DNA from: VRUE01 sp963705635
GTDB taxonomy: Bacteria; Actinomycetota; Thermoleophilia; Solirubrobacterales; 70-9
Direction of reading: 5' to 3'
DNA length: 64,000 nucleotides
Assembly: GCA_963705635.1 (NCBI GenBank)
Contig: CAVPKH010000004.1
Location: 682,001-746,000, forward strand
How positions within the stretch are numbered: position 1 is the first letter of the stretch; the number at the start of each line of letters is the position of its first letter. Shown here piece after piece: positions 1-9,537 of this stretch. Position numbers and translations under genes: made by a program. The notes below the pieces were generated by a model that saw nothing but the letters and a program-made list of their open reading frames with translations, was not told the origin of the DNA and did no database searches.

Positions 1-511
1 GCCGCGCGCCGTAGCCCGCGGCAGACAACAGGTCCTCTGCGTCGGCGATCATGTGATCGGCGGGCTCGCCGGGGAACACCCGCGGCAGGTAGAGCGCCAT
101 GACCTGATCGCCGACCAGCTTGTCGATGATCGCGTGCCGGCAGAGCACGTCGACGGCGCTGGAGTAGAAGCGGTTCAGCAGCGCGGCGACGGCATCGGGC
201 GCTTGGCGCTCAGCCAGCGAGGTGAAGCCACGAACGTCGGCGAAGAGGATGCCGACCTTCATCTCGCGACCCCCCATCGGCGACTTCTCGAAGCAGGCGC
301 TGCACAGTCGCGGGTTCTTGCGCGACGGGGCGAAGCCAAAGCGACCCATGACGCGCCCCCCGATGCCGGCGTAGGGAGCCCGGCAGACAGCGCAGCGGGG
401 ATCGCGGGGAAGGCGGCTCATGACCCGCACGAACATGCGCATTCGGTGCTGCTCGAGGTTGCGGAAGAAGTCCTCGTCGCCGGCTTTGCTCATCGGCACC
501 CCGCTCGGCAT
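1..511 (-). CDS. Class III adenylate/guanylate cyclase, N-terminal part (runs off left edge)
   Basis: Class III nucleotidyl cyclase, which makes a cyclic nucleotide (probably cAMP) as a second messenger. The gene reads leftward off the window, so only the front of the catalytic domain is present. From the ATG at 511 (alternative at 493) there are two CxxC pairs (CAVC, CSAC) resembling a zinc ribbon, then the cyclase core. The metal-binding Asp lies in LFADVRGFTSLAE and the second Asp in DKLVGDQVMALY; the Lys of DKLVGD is the position that usually selects adenine. Upstream, another frame (about 560-660) continues with coding-like sequence (HIDEHPSGQLEAIRGRELQ), so a one-base deletion near 555 probably hides the true N-terminus. 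Family call is firm; start is uncertain. Confidence 0.75.
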   Translation of the reverse strand, partial: MPSGVPMSKAGDEDFFRNLEQHRMRMFVRVMSRLPRDPRCAVCRAPYAGIGGRVMGRFGFAPSRKNPRLCSACFEKSPMGGREMKVGILFADVRGFTSLAERQAPDAVAALLNRFYSSAVDVLCRHAIIDKLVGDQVMALYLPRVFPGEPADHMIADAEDLLSAAGYGAR

Positions 512-699
512 CTTGGCCCGCGCCCGCTCGAGCTCGGAGATCCGCGCGGCCGCAGTTCCACGAAGCGCTGCAGCTCGCGCCCGCGAATCGCCTCCAGCTG
601 CCCGGAAGGATGCTCGTCGATATGGAAAGTGTGACAACGATCGGGGCTTCCGTGGGCACCCGGGTCGCTGATCGGCCCTACTCCCCACCCCCGCCAGGA

Positions 700-3600
700 T
701 CACTCAGTCGAGATGCTTGGATCCGCCTGCACCTTGTGGGGGACGACCATGAGGAAGTTGCCCGCGGCCTCGGCGGCCAAGCCCATGACGCGGTCGGCCT
801 CCTCACCCTGGCCGGTGGCGCGCAGTTCGGTGGCGTAGTGGCCGAGCAGGTCGTCGATGTCGAGCTGGCCCTCGGCGTCGATCTCTTTGAGCTCGACCTT
901 GGCGCCCTGGCCGAGCCGCCTTTCGATCGCCTCGCGGTCGATGCCGAAAGCGCCATGGCGGACGTAGACGCGGCCACCGGTCATCCCGGCGCAGGCCCAG
1001 GGACCGAGGTCGCCAAGCACGACGGCGCGACCCGAGGTCATGTACTCGAAGGCGAAGCCCTTGACGTTGGCGCGGTCGACGACGCAACCGCGACTGTCGT
1101 CGATCGCCCCCTCGGGCTCACCGGCCAGGACGACGTCGGCGCCGGAGAGGCGGATGCAGAAGCGCGAGTCGGCCGAGCCCTGGACGAAGAGGCGACCGCG
1201 CTGGGCGCCGTAGGCGAAGGACTTGCCGACCGAGCCGTTGACCCGCTGGCCCTTGGCGCCCTTGCCCTTCAGCACCGCGACCGAGCCGCCCAGCATCGTC
1301 TTGCCGACGCCGTCCTGGGCGCCCCCCTCGATCCGGATCGAGACGCCGTAGGCGTTGAAGGCGCCGAGGCCCTGGCCGGCAACCGAGCCGCCGTTGAACT
1401 CGAGGCTGGCGAGCACGTCGTCGTTTGACTCCGGCCCCTGCTCGAAGATCCGCGAGCGGGCAATCGCCCCGGCCAGCTCGGTGCCGAGCACGCGGTCGTT
1501 GGCGTCGGTGGCGCGCGGGAACTCGTTGCGGATCGTGCGGCCCGGGCAGATGTCGCCGGCGAGCGAGCCGATCTGGGCCGAGGCCTGCTTGGCCTCCATG
1601 CGAATCGGCCGGGCGACGACCATGCCGGCCTCGGCCCGCTCCTCGGCCAGCTCGGCGACGGGCAGGTCGATCGGCTCGAGGTCGAGGAACTCCTCCAGCG
1701 GCGTGATCAGCGGCGCCAGGTCGACGGCGTCGTGGTGGGAGACCTGCTCGAGCAGGTCGTAGCGGCCGACCAGGTCCTGGGCGCGGTCGTAGCCGAGCGA
1801 GGCGACGACCTGCTTGACCTCCTCGCCCATCGCCTGGAAGAAGCGGGCGCAGCTCTCGGCGGCCGTGTCGATCTCCTGCGGGGTGAACTTCTTCAGGCCG
1901 TGCTCCTGCGCCTGCTCGACCGTCTCGATCTGGGTCGCGATGCCGACGTGGCAGGTGTCGAGCTGGCAGCCGCGGCAGATCGTGCAGCCGAGGCTGACCA
2001 TCGCCAGGGTGCCGAAGCCGACCCGGTTGGCGCCGAGGCAGTGCAGCTTGACGATGTCGTGGCCGTGGCGGTAACCGCCGTCGGCCCAGATCTCGACCCG
2101 GTTGCGGATGCCGGCCTCCATCAGCGCCCGGTGCACGGCGCGGGTGCCGATGTCCGAGGGCAGGCCGACGTGGCGCAGGGCGTGCTGGCGAGCGGCGCCG
2201 GTGCCGCCCTCGAAGCCGGAGAGGGTGATGATGTCGGCGCCCGCCTTGGCGATGCCGAGGCCGATCGTGCCGATGTTGGGCACCACCGGCACCTTGACCG
2301 AGACGCGCACGTCGGGGTTCACGGTCTTCAGCTCGTCGATCAGCTCGGCGAGGTCCTCGATCGAGTAGAGGTCGTGATTGTTGGAGGGCGAGATCAGGTC
2401 GGTGCCGGGGGCCGCGTTACGGGCGGCGGCGACCTTCTCGGAGACCTTCTTGCCGGGCAGGTGGCCGCCCTCGCCGGGCTTGGCGCCCTGGCCGATCTTG
2501 ATCTCGGCCAGGTAGGACGAGTTGAGCATCTCCGCCGAGACGCCGAAGCGCCCCGAGGCGACCTGCTGGCCGCGCCACTTGCGGTAGTGCCCGTACATGT
2601 CGCGGATCTCGCCACCCTCGCCGTTGACGCAGAGCACGTTGATCGACTTCGCCGCCTCGGCATAAGCGCGGAAGGCGGGCTCGGACTGCGAGCCGAAGCT
2701 CATCGAGGAGATCACCACCGGGTAATCGTGGTGGCCGACGCCGGCATCGACGACGCTGGGGTCCTTCAGGGGCTCCCGGTCGCCCACCAGGCCCATGACG
2801 TGCCGCATCGAGATCGGGCTCTGCTGCTCGAGGTCGCGGACTTTCTGCGAGTAGTCCTCGTAGGAGCCGCTGCCGTTGGCGGTGGCGATCGCGGCCTTGT
2901 AGACCTTGGGGTAGAAGCGGAACGTCTTTGCCGGTTTTGCGTCTTCGTCGCCGGCGAGGATGCGGGCGCGCTCGTTGGTGTCCTCGTCGAGCTCGCTGAA
3001 GCCGAACCCGCCGCGCTCGGAGGCCGCAAAGGCGTCGGTCATGAAGATCTCCGCCAGCTCCGGCTTGACCCCGATCGAGGAGAATTGGCGGGCGTAGCCG
3101 CGCACCTCGTGGATGCCGATCGTCGAGATCACTTTCTCGATGCCCTTGTTGAGCGCGTCGCAGAGGTTGGAGACGTCCGACTCGTAGTCCTCGACGCAGA
3201 CCACTTCGACCATCGTGTAGGGGCAGACGCCGTTGGCGCCGAGGCCGAGCGCCAGCATCGTGTCGTGGACGTTGCGGATCGCCGCCGAGCGCAGGACGAT
3301 GCCGCAGCGCCGCCGCAGGTTCTCCTCTCCGGGCTCGACCTTGAACCCCTTCAGCGCCTGGTCGACCGCCGAGGTGGCCAGGTGCGGATCGAGGTAGCGG
3401 CGGTCGGCGTCGTAGACGGTGCGGTCGGTGAGCACCAGCAGCTCGGCGCCGTCGCGGACTTTCTTTGCCGCCTCCTGCTTGATCCGGTCGATCGCCCCCT
3501 TGGTCGTCTCGGACTCCAGCAGCGAGATGTCGACCACGTCGGCGCGGCCGCGGAACTCCTCCCAGAGGTCCTCGAGCAGGTAGGTGCGGTGCTTGCGGGC

Positions 3601-5370
3601 GATCGCCCTGTAGGTCTTGTCGGAGAGCGGCGCCAGGCCGTGGTGGCCGCCGAGGATCACCGGGAAGGCGGTCTCGATCGTGCCAGTGTCCTCACCGGCG
3701 GCGTTGATCGAGGGCCGGCGGCCGAAGATCGTGCGGGTGGAGAAGTGCTCCATCTCGCGTTCGCGGTCGATCGCCGGGTTGGTGACGACGGCGACTGTCT
3801 CCTTGAAGTAGTCGGCGAGGTTCTGACGCTCGGGCGAAAGCGCCGCAAGCGGGCCGTCGTAGCCCAGCGAGCCAACGGGCTCGGACCCGTTGGAGGCCAT
3901 CTGCTGGACCAGTTTGACGTCGTCGCGCTGCCAGCCGAAGCCGGCGAGGACGCGGTCGACGACCTTGACCGGCTCCTCGGGACCGGCGTCGGAGTAGCCC
4001 GGCACCTCCTCGCCCTCGAGCGGGCCGCCGGTCTGCAGGGCGCGGTCGTAGGGCGCGACCTCCTCGGCGCCGTTGCGCTGCAGCCAGCTCTTGCGGACGA
4101 TGCGCAGCATCGCGTCGTGGGGATAGAGGGTGGAGCGCTTGCGCTCGCGGTCGATCGTCACCAGCGCCTTCTCGCCGGGGGCGAGCGGCTTGGGCTCGGA
4201 GACCATCGCGCCGACCGGGATCACGCCGGGCTCAGAGCTGAAGACGTAGTCGTCGGCGGTCTCGACCTGCCAGAGCGGCCGCAGGCCGAGCGCGTCGGAG
4301 GAGAAGACGCATTCGCCGGAGTGGCGAGCGATCAGCGCCACCGGCCCCTGCGCGAACGGGCCCATCGCCTGGTGCAGGTACATGTAGAAGCGGTGCAGCT
4401 CGGCAGGCATCGAGCGGATCTCCTCGACGATCGGCGGCACCACCATCTCCATCGCCTCGGCGAGGCTGAGGCCATCGCGGCTGACCAGGGTGTCGATCGT
4501 GCGGTTGAGGTCCTGGGAGTCCGAGCCATCCGGATGGATCGGCACGCCCAGCATTTTCGCCTCCTGGCGCAGCTGCGTGATCGTGTTGATCTCGCCGTTG
4601 TGACCCAGCACCGAGAAGGGCTGGACGCGCTTGAAGGAGGGCCAGGTGTTGGTCGAGTAGCGGTTGTGGCCGAAGCTGCCGATCGTCTCGAAGCGCTCGT
4701 CGCGAAGGTCCGGGTAGTACTCGCCGAGCACCTTCGGCGCGCCCATCACCTTGTAGACGCAGGTCGTCGCCGAGAAGGAGGGGACGTGGACGTCGAGCCG
4801 CTGCTCGAGCTCGATCAGCAGGTCGAAGAGGACGCGATCGCGGCGCGAGGCGTCGGAGACGAGGCCGGCCAGCTGCCAGAAGTGCGGCTCCTCCTCGCGA
4901 GCGGTCGGACCGAGCGCCGGCGAATCGACGACGCCGATCCGCTCGGCGAGGATGCGGAAGCCCCCTTGGCCGAGCAGCTCGCGGGCGTCGTGCTGGATCC
5001 GCTCGCGGTCCTGGGAACGCTCGATGAAGATGTGGGCAACGGCGAAGGCGTCAGTCAGGGTCAGCGAAGGGTCGTGGCCGCCGGAGCGGACCTCCTCGGC
5101 CCAGATCTTGCGCGGCAGGTCGAGCAGCAGCCCGCAGCCGTCGCCCTCGCCGTCGACGTTGCCGGCGCGGTGCAGCATCTTCTGCAGGGCCGGGATCGCC
5201 AGCTCGATCGGGGCATGGCTCGGCGTCGCGTCCTTGCGGACGGAGGCGTAGATCGCACAGGCATCCTTGTCCTCGACGCTGGGCGGAGAGACAAGCGGCC
5301 GGTAGGCGCGCTCTGGCGAGTAGCGGACGGGGCCCTCACCGTGAAGCTCACGGGACTGGGTATCGGACAT
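700..5370 (-). CDS. gltB: Glutamate synthase large subunit (GOGAT alpha)
   Basis: Transfers the amide nitrogen of glutamine to 2-oxoglutarate to give two glutamates, the main ammonium-assimilation route with glutamine synthetase. The 1556-residue length is typical. Domains: N-terminal class II glutaminase starting at Cys38 (context DKDACAIYA, exposed after removal of a propeptide), central domain, FMN-binding barrel at about 830-1210, the 3Fe-4S cysteines in CTICRGCQLDTC near residue 1130, and the C-terminal glycine-rich GXGXG domain from about 1260. The reading frame is intact over 4.7 kb, unlike many neighbours. A GGGAGGT ribosome site precedes the ATG. No gltD (small subunit) is adjacent, so the electron-donating partner must be encoded elsewhere. 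Confidence 0.96.
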   Translation of the reverse strand: MSDTQSRELHGEGPVRYSPERAYRPLVSPPSVEDKDACAIYASVRKDATPSHAPIELAIPALQKMLHRAGNVDGEGDGCGLLLDLPRKIWAEEVRSGGHDPSLTLTDAFAVAHIFIERSQDRERIQHDARELLGQGGFRILAERIGVVDSPALGPTAREEEPHFWQLAGLVSDASRRDRVLFDLLIELEQRLDVHVPSFSATTCVYKVMGAPKVLGEYYPDLRDERFETIGSFGHNRYSTNTWPSFKRVQPFSVLGHNGEINTITQLRQEAKMLGVPIHPDGSDSQDLNRTIDTLVSRDGLSLAEAMEMVVPPIVEEIRSMPAELHRFYMYLHQAMGPFAQGPVALIARHSGECVFSSDALGLRPLWQVETADDYVFSSEPGVIPVGAMVSEPKPLAPGEKALVTIDRERKRSTLYPHDAMLRIVRKSWLQRNGAEEVAPYDRALQTGGPLEGEEVPGYSDAGPEEPVKVVDRVLAGFGWQRDDVKLVQQMASNGSEPVGSLGYDGPLAALSPERQNLADYFKETVAVVTNPAIDREREMEHFSTRTIFGRRPSINAAGEDTGTIETAFPVILGGHHGLAPLSDKTYRAIARKHRTYLLEDLWEEFRGRADVVDISLLESETTKGAIDRIKQEAAKKVRDGAELLVLTDRTVYDADRRYLDPHLATSAVDQALKGFKVEPGEENLRRRCGIVLRSAAIRNVHDTMLALGLGANGVCPYTMVEVVCVEDYESDVSNLCDALNKGIEKVISTIGIHEVRGYARQFSSIGVKPELAEIFMTDAFAASERGGFGFSELDEDTNERARILAGDEDAKPAKTFRFYPKVYKAAIATANGSGSYEDYSQKVRDLEQQSPISMRHVMGLVGDREPLKDPSVVDAGVGHHDYPVVISSMSFGSQSEPAFRAYAEAAKSINVLCVNGEGGEIRDMYGHYRKWRGQQVASGRFGVSAEMLNSSYLAEIKIGQGAKPGEGGHLPGKKVSEKVAAARNAAPGTDLISPSNNHDLYSIEDLAELIDELKTVNPDVRVSVKVPVVPNIGTIGLGIAKAGADIITLSGFEGGTGAARQHALRHVGLPSDIGTRAVHRALMEAGIRNRVEIWADGGYRHGHDIVKLHCLGANRVGFGTLAMVSLGCTICRGCQLDTCHVGIATQIETVEQAQEHGLKKFTPQEIDTAAESCARFFQAMGEEVKQVVASLGYDRAQDLVGRYDLLEQVSHHDAVDLAPLITPLEEFLDLEPIDLPVAELAEERAEAGMVVARPIRMEAKQASAQIGSLAGDICPGRTIRNEFPRATDANDRVLGTELAGAIARSRIFEQGPESNDDVLASLEFNGGSVAGQGLGAFNAYGVSIRIEGGAQDGVGKTMLGGSVAVLKGKGAKGQRVNGSVGKSFAYGAQRGRLFVQGSADSRFCIRLSGADVVLAGEPEGAIDDSRGCVVDRANVKGFAFEYMTSGRAVVLGDLGPWACAGMTGGRVYVRHGAFGIDREAIERRLGQGAKVELKEIDAEGQLDIDDLLGHYATELRATGQGEEADRVMGLAAEAAGNFLMVVPHKVQADPSISTE

Positions 5371-5432
5371 GCTGACCTCCCGGTTTCCACGCCTTCTTCG
5401 AGCGGGCGCGCGACGGGTTGACGGGTCGCAGA

Positions 5433-5438
5433 ATTATA
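5433..5438 (-). promoter_or_regulatory. Candidate -10 element upstream of gltB
   Basis: On the minus strand the sequence reads TATAAT about 63 bases before the gltB start codon, an exact consensus in otherwise GC-rich DNA. No good -35 hexamer sits 16-18 bases further upstream, so this is only a candidate promoter. Confidence 0.3.
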
Positions 5439-5511
5439 GGGCCGCCGGCGCCCCACTCGGCACAAATCGCCGTTTCCCTGCAAATAGCGCCAAATTCCAG
5501 CCCAGCCCTTC

Positions 5512-5560
5512 GACGCGAATCAAGTTTTCGAGGAAATAGCTGGAGAACTTGATTCGCGTC
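5512..5560. repeat. 49-nt hairpin, copy 1 of a two-copy family
   Basis: Inverted repeat with arms GACGCGAATCAAGTT / AACTTGATTCGCGTC around a short loop, ending 11 bases after the stop of the cupin gene. An almost identical element lies at 50779-50827, again directly after a minus-strand stop codon. Part of the loop (GAAATAG) is shared as well as the arms, so this is a dispersed repeat and not a chance terminator. It could work as a transcription terminator or 3'-end stabiliser; there is no U-run. Confidence 0.75.
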
Positions 5561-5571
5561 GGGGTTGGATC

Positions 5572-5943
5572 TCAGGCCCAGCCGGCGGGCTCGAAGCCGC
5601 CCCCGGGCTGGACCCCAATCAGCAGCGCGGTGACCCGGCCCTCGGAGCGGTTGAGGATCGTGCGGGTGGCCGGCGGCTCGATCGAGGCGAAGGTGCCGGC
5701 TGGCGCGGGATGGTCCTCGCCGTCGATCCGCAGCACGGCGTCGCCTTCGAGGATCGCGTAGAGCTCGACCTGACCGCTGCCGGTCTCGTCGTGCTCGGGG
5801 ATCTGCCCACCGGGCTCGATTTCGACCAGGTTGAAGCCGAAGGCGGAAGTGCCGAGCGCCTTGCGGGCCAGCCGCCAGGTCGAGTCTCCCGAGCCCTCCA
5901 TCGACTCGAACTCGTCGCGATGCTTGATCGCGTAGCCGGCCAT
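5572..5943 (-). CDS. Cupin-domain protein
   Basis: Small single-domain cupin of 123 residues, a beta-barrel fold used by many dioxygenases, isomerases and binding proteins. The first cupin motif is visible around residues 45-70 (GGQIPEHDETGSGQVELYAI), giving His and Glu ligands. The second motif (APAGTFASIEPPATRTILN) lacks the usual His, so metal binding may be weak and a catalytic role cannot be assigned. The ATG overlaps the stop of the upstream beta-propeller gene (TGATG), so the two are translationally coupled. The 49-nt hairpin follows the stop codon. Confidence 0.75.
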   Translation of the reverse strand: MAGYAIKHRDEFESMEGSGDSTWRLARKALGTSAFGFNLVEIEPGGQIPEHDETGSGQVELYAILEGDAVLRIDGEDHPAPAGTFASIEPPATRTILNRSEGRVTALLIGVQPGGGFEPAGWA

Positions 5944-6998
5944 CAGCGGCTCCAGTCAGGTTCGGAAGCGTTGTTGGCGAGCACCTTTGGCTTGCCACCC
6001 GCATAGGGGATGGCGACTACCTTGTGACCGGGACCGGGTTCGAAGCCACCGAGGCTGCCGAGGACGAGCTTGCCGTCGCTGGCGAGGGCGGTACCGACGA
6101 AGCCGACCTCGCGTTCCTTGGTCAGAGTTCGTTCTGCCCCTGTCTTGGGGTTGACCGTGACCGCGTAAGTCGTGTCCTGGCCGCCGAACTCCGCGAGCAG
6201 GCGGTTGCCGTTTGCCGACCACGCGGTCGGACTGAGGCCGGAGAGCAACGGGGCGACCTTGGTGTTGGTCAGGCGCTTGACCTTTCTGCCGCCTGGGTTC
6301 ATCAGGAAGAGATCGTTCTTAGGGCCGTACTTGCGGCTCTTTTCACCGAGGTGCTTGACGAAGACGATCCGTTCGTTCGGCCCCCAGAGTGGACTGGAAG
6401 AGCGGTGGTCGCTTGTCAGCCGCTGCGGTTCTTCAGCGGCGACGCTGACGGCTCCGGGGGGAAGGATGTCGGCCCGGTAGACGTCGCTGCGAGACGGGAA
6501 GTCTTCGCTCGCCGACTGCCCATATACGAGCTGCTCACTGCCCTGCGGCGAAAAGCTGACGCCGGAGAAGTAGCCACGCGCGATCGTGCGCTGGGCGCCG
6601 GTGGCGATGTCGATCGTGGTCAGGCGCTGCTTGCCGATCTCCGGGCCGAGCAGCACGGCAATCGTGGTCGAGTCGGGCGACCAGTCGAAAACGAACGGGT
6701 CCTGCCAGCCGCTCGCCAGCTTCTTCGCCGCGCCACCGGAGGCGGCGGCCACCATCAGTTCCGAGGGCTGATTGCCATTGCCGATGCGATAGAAGGCAAC
6801 CGTCTGCCCATCCGGCGAGACGCGCGGATTCGAGCCCGCGCCAAGCTTCCGCGCCGCCGAGCCGTTGTCGTTTGCCACGTAGACAGTCGGACTGAACGGA
6901 TTGCGCGTGAAGACCAGCGTCGCCTGCGAACCGGCCGGAGCAGCGAGAAACGCGGCAACGACTGCGAGTGCGCCAATCAACCTCAGCCTTGCGGACAC
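5943..6998 (-). CDS. Exported TolB-like beta-propeller (PD40 repeats)
   Basis: 351-residue protein with an N-terminal signal peptide (hydrophobic core about residues 5-25, cleavage near GSQA). It is followed by WD40-like PD40 repeats, recognisable by recurring SPDG/SPDS-type blades such as NPRVSPDGQTVAFYR and FDWSPDSTTIAVL. Such propellers bind proteins or ligands at the cell surface; no enzymatic motif is seen. It lies upstream of, and is coupled to, the cupin gene. Not the Tol-Pal TolB itself, since no other tol genes are nearby. Confidence 0.75.
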   Translation of the reverse strand: MSARLRLIGALAVVAAFLAAPAGSQATLVFTRNPFSPTVYVANDNGSAARKLGAGSNPRVSPDGQTVAFYRIGNGNQPSELMVAAASGGAAKKLASGWQDPFVFDWSPDSTTIAVLLGPEIGKQRLTTIDIATGAQRTIARGYFSGVSFSPQGSEQLVYGQSASEDFPSRSDVYRADILPPGAVSVAAEEPQRLTSDHRSSSPLWGPNERIVFVKHLGEKSRKYGPKNDLFLMNPGGRKVKRLTNTKVAPLLSGLSPTAWSANGNRLLAEFGGQDTTYAVTVNPKTGAERTLTKEREVGFVGTALASDGKLVLGSLGGFEPGPGHKVVAIPYAGGKPKVLANNASEPDWSR

Positions 6999-7044
6999 GC
7001 GCTGATCCTAACCGCCACACCGGCACGCGGAGGTCATTGTGCTG

Positions 7045-7338
7045 TCAAGCAGCGAGCAGAGCGCCGATTTTGAGCGTGACGACTCGATCGGGAGCCGCAA
7101 GCGCCGCCCGCGCAGCGGCGACCAAAGTGACGGCGTCCAACTCGTAGCGCTCGGCGGCCACCTCAAGGAGCTCGATGTTCTCGGCCGGATTCAAAAGCGC
7201 GACTTGCACCGGCTTACCACCCGCGAAACCCACCGTGCAGTAGTCATCGTCGACCTGAAACTGGTCATCGAAATGATCGAACCGACACAGCTCGATCGAG
7301 ACTGCGTCGGCCTGGCTGTCGTAATCCGCCTTCATCAA
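7045..7338 (-). CDS. DUF2283 protein, probable antitoxin-like partner
   Basis: 97-residue protein opening with the DUF2283 signature (MKADYDSQADAVSIEL). This family commonly sits beside DUF4258 proteins in two-gene modules resembling toxin-antitoxin pairs. Here the upstream gene is exactly that partner and their ends overlap by four bases (ATGA). The second Met is a possible start. Acidic N-terminus and small size fit an antitoxin, but the role is inferred only from the pairing. Confidence 0.6.
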   Translation of the reverse strand: MMKADYDSQADAVSIELCRFDHFDDQFQVDDDYCTVGFAGGKPVQVALLNPAENIELLEVAAERYELDAVTLVAAARAALAAPDRVVTLKIGALLAA

Positions 7339-7547
7339 CTTCTCCTCTTGTGGATTGTGACGATCAGATCAGGCTCGTCAAGCGCCACGACGATACGCAC
7401 CCGAACCGCTCCTGCATATCCGGTGTAGCGTGACTTGCCGCTCGGATCTCGATCAACCCAGATTGGATTCGAAATTGCATCTTCAACATCTGCCAGCGTC
7501 GCTTGCAGATTGCGGAGTTCGTTCTTGGCGTGCCGGGTCAAACGCAT
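7335..7547 (-). CDS. DUF4258 protein, RelE-like toxin candidate
   Basis: 70-residue basic protein beginning MRLTRHAKNELRN, then a core ending VRIVVALDEPDLIVTIHKR. The spaced His/Arg residues and terminal beta-strands are those of DUF4258, a small RelE/BrnT-like fold. It is the first gene of a four-base-overlap pair with the DUF2283 gene downstream. A toxin-first order differs from classical antitoxin-first modules but is normal for this pair. Toxicity is not shown. Confidence 0.6.
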   Translation of the reverse strand: MRLTRHAKNELRNLQATLADVEDAISNPIWVDRDPSGKSRYTGYAGAVRVRIVVALDEPDLIVTIHKRRS

Positions 7548-7591
7548 GCACCCTTGAAGGGCTCAGCGCGCCAATCTCTCCCCGTCTCTGG

Positions 7592-8469
7592 CTAAAGCTC
7601 GGGTACGTCAGCGCCGTGGGGGCAGAAGGGCAGGCGCTTGACCTCGGCCCAGCCGGCGCAGCGCTGCTCGAGGGCCTCGGCGACCTTGCCGGCGTCCTGC
7701 CAGGTGGTCCAGACGAGGACGGTGGGGCCGGCGCCGGAGATCGTCGCGCCCAGGGCGCCCAGCTCGATCGCCTCGTCGACCAGCTCCATCGAGCGCGGGT
7801 AGAGCTCGCGGCGGCGGGGCTGGTGGATGCGGTCGGCGAGGCCGGCGCCGACCAGGTCGAGGTCGGCACGCTGCAGGCCGAGGACGAGGCGCGAGGCGGC
7901 GGAGACATTGGCGACGGCATCGACGAGCGGGACCTCAGCTGGGATCGCCCCGCGGGCGCGCTCGGTCGAGACCTCCTCGGCGGGGATCACGGCGATGCCC
8001 TCCAAGCCTCCGGGGGGATCGAAGCGGGCCGCGCTCGGAGCGTCACCCTGCCCCGGGCCGCAGATGACGAAGCCGCCGTAGATCGCCGCCGCGACGTTGT
8101 CGGGATGACCCTCCAGCTCGGTCGCCTTCGCCAGCATCTCCTGCTTCGACAGCGCCAGCTCGAAGAGGTGGTCGGCGGCGAAGAGGCCGGCGACGATCGC
8201 CGCGGCGCTGGAGCCGAGGCCGCGGGCCAGCGGGATCTCACTGCGCAGCCGGAAGGCGATGCCGTCGGCCGAGTGCAGGCTCTCGAAGGCGCGCACGATC
8301 AGGTTGTCGCGGCCGGTCGAGACCTCGAGCCCGCCGGGGTCAAGCGAGAACTCCCCCGTCTCCTCGACCTCCAGCTCGAGGAAGAGCGAGACGGCGGCGG
8401 CCAGCACGTCGTAGCCGGGGCCGAGGTTGGCCGAGGAGGCGGGGACGCGGATCAGCCGGTGGCGGATGG

Positions 8470-8473
<4 letters not shown>
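7592..8473 (-). CDS. thrB: Homoserine kinase
   Basis: GHMP-family kinase that phosphorylates L-homoserine with ATP, the penultimate step of threonine synthesis. The 293-residue protein has the N-terminal RVPASSANLGPGYD segment, the GHMP phosphate loop in PLARGLGSSAAAIVAG, and the C-terminal glycine motif ATISGAGPTVLVW. I chose the GTG at 8473 because it overlaps the thrC stop (GTGA) and gives the normal family N-terminus. The upstream frame stays open into thrC and hom only because of high GC; that longer reading is not a protein. Last gene of the lysA-hom-thrC-thrB operon. Confidence 0.93.
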
Positions 8474-9477
<1,004 letters not shown>

Positions 9478-9537
9478 CGGGTCGCCGGGCTCCAGCGAGA
9501 GCCGGTCCCTGTATCGCTCGATCAGCGGGGACGGGGC

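Noticed and set aside
1732..5421. Very long plus-strand open frame (1229 codons) opposite gltB
   Set aside because: It is the GC-driven mirror of the gltB frame: composition is Asp/Ala/Leu/Val/Arg-biased with no domain, while the minus strand encodes all GltB motifs.
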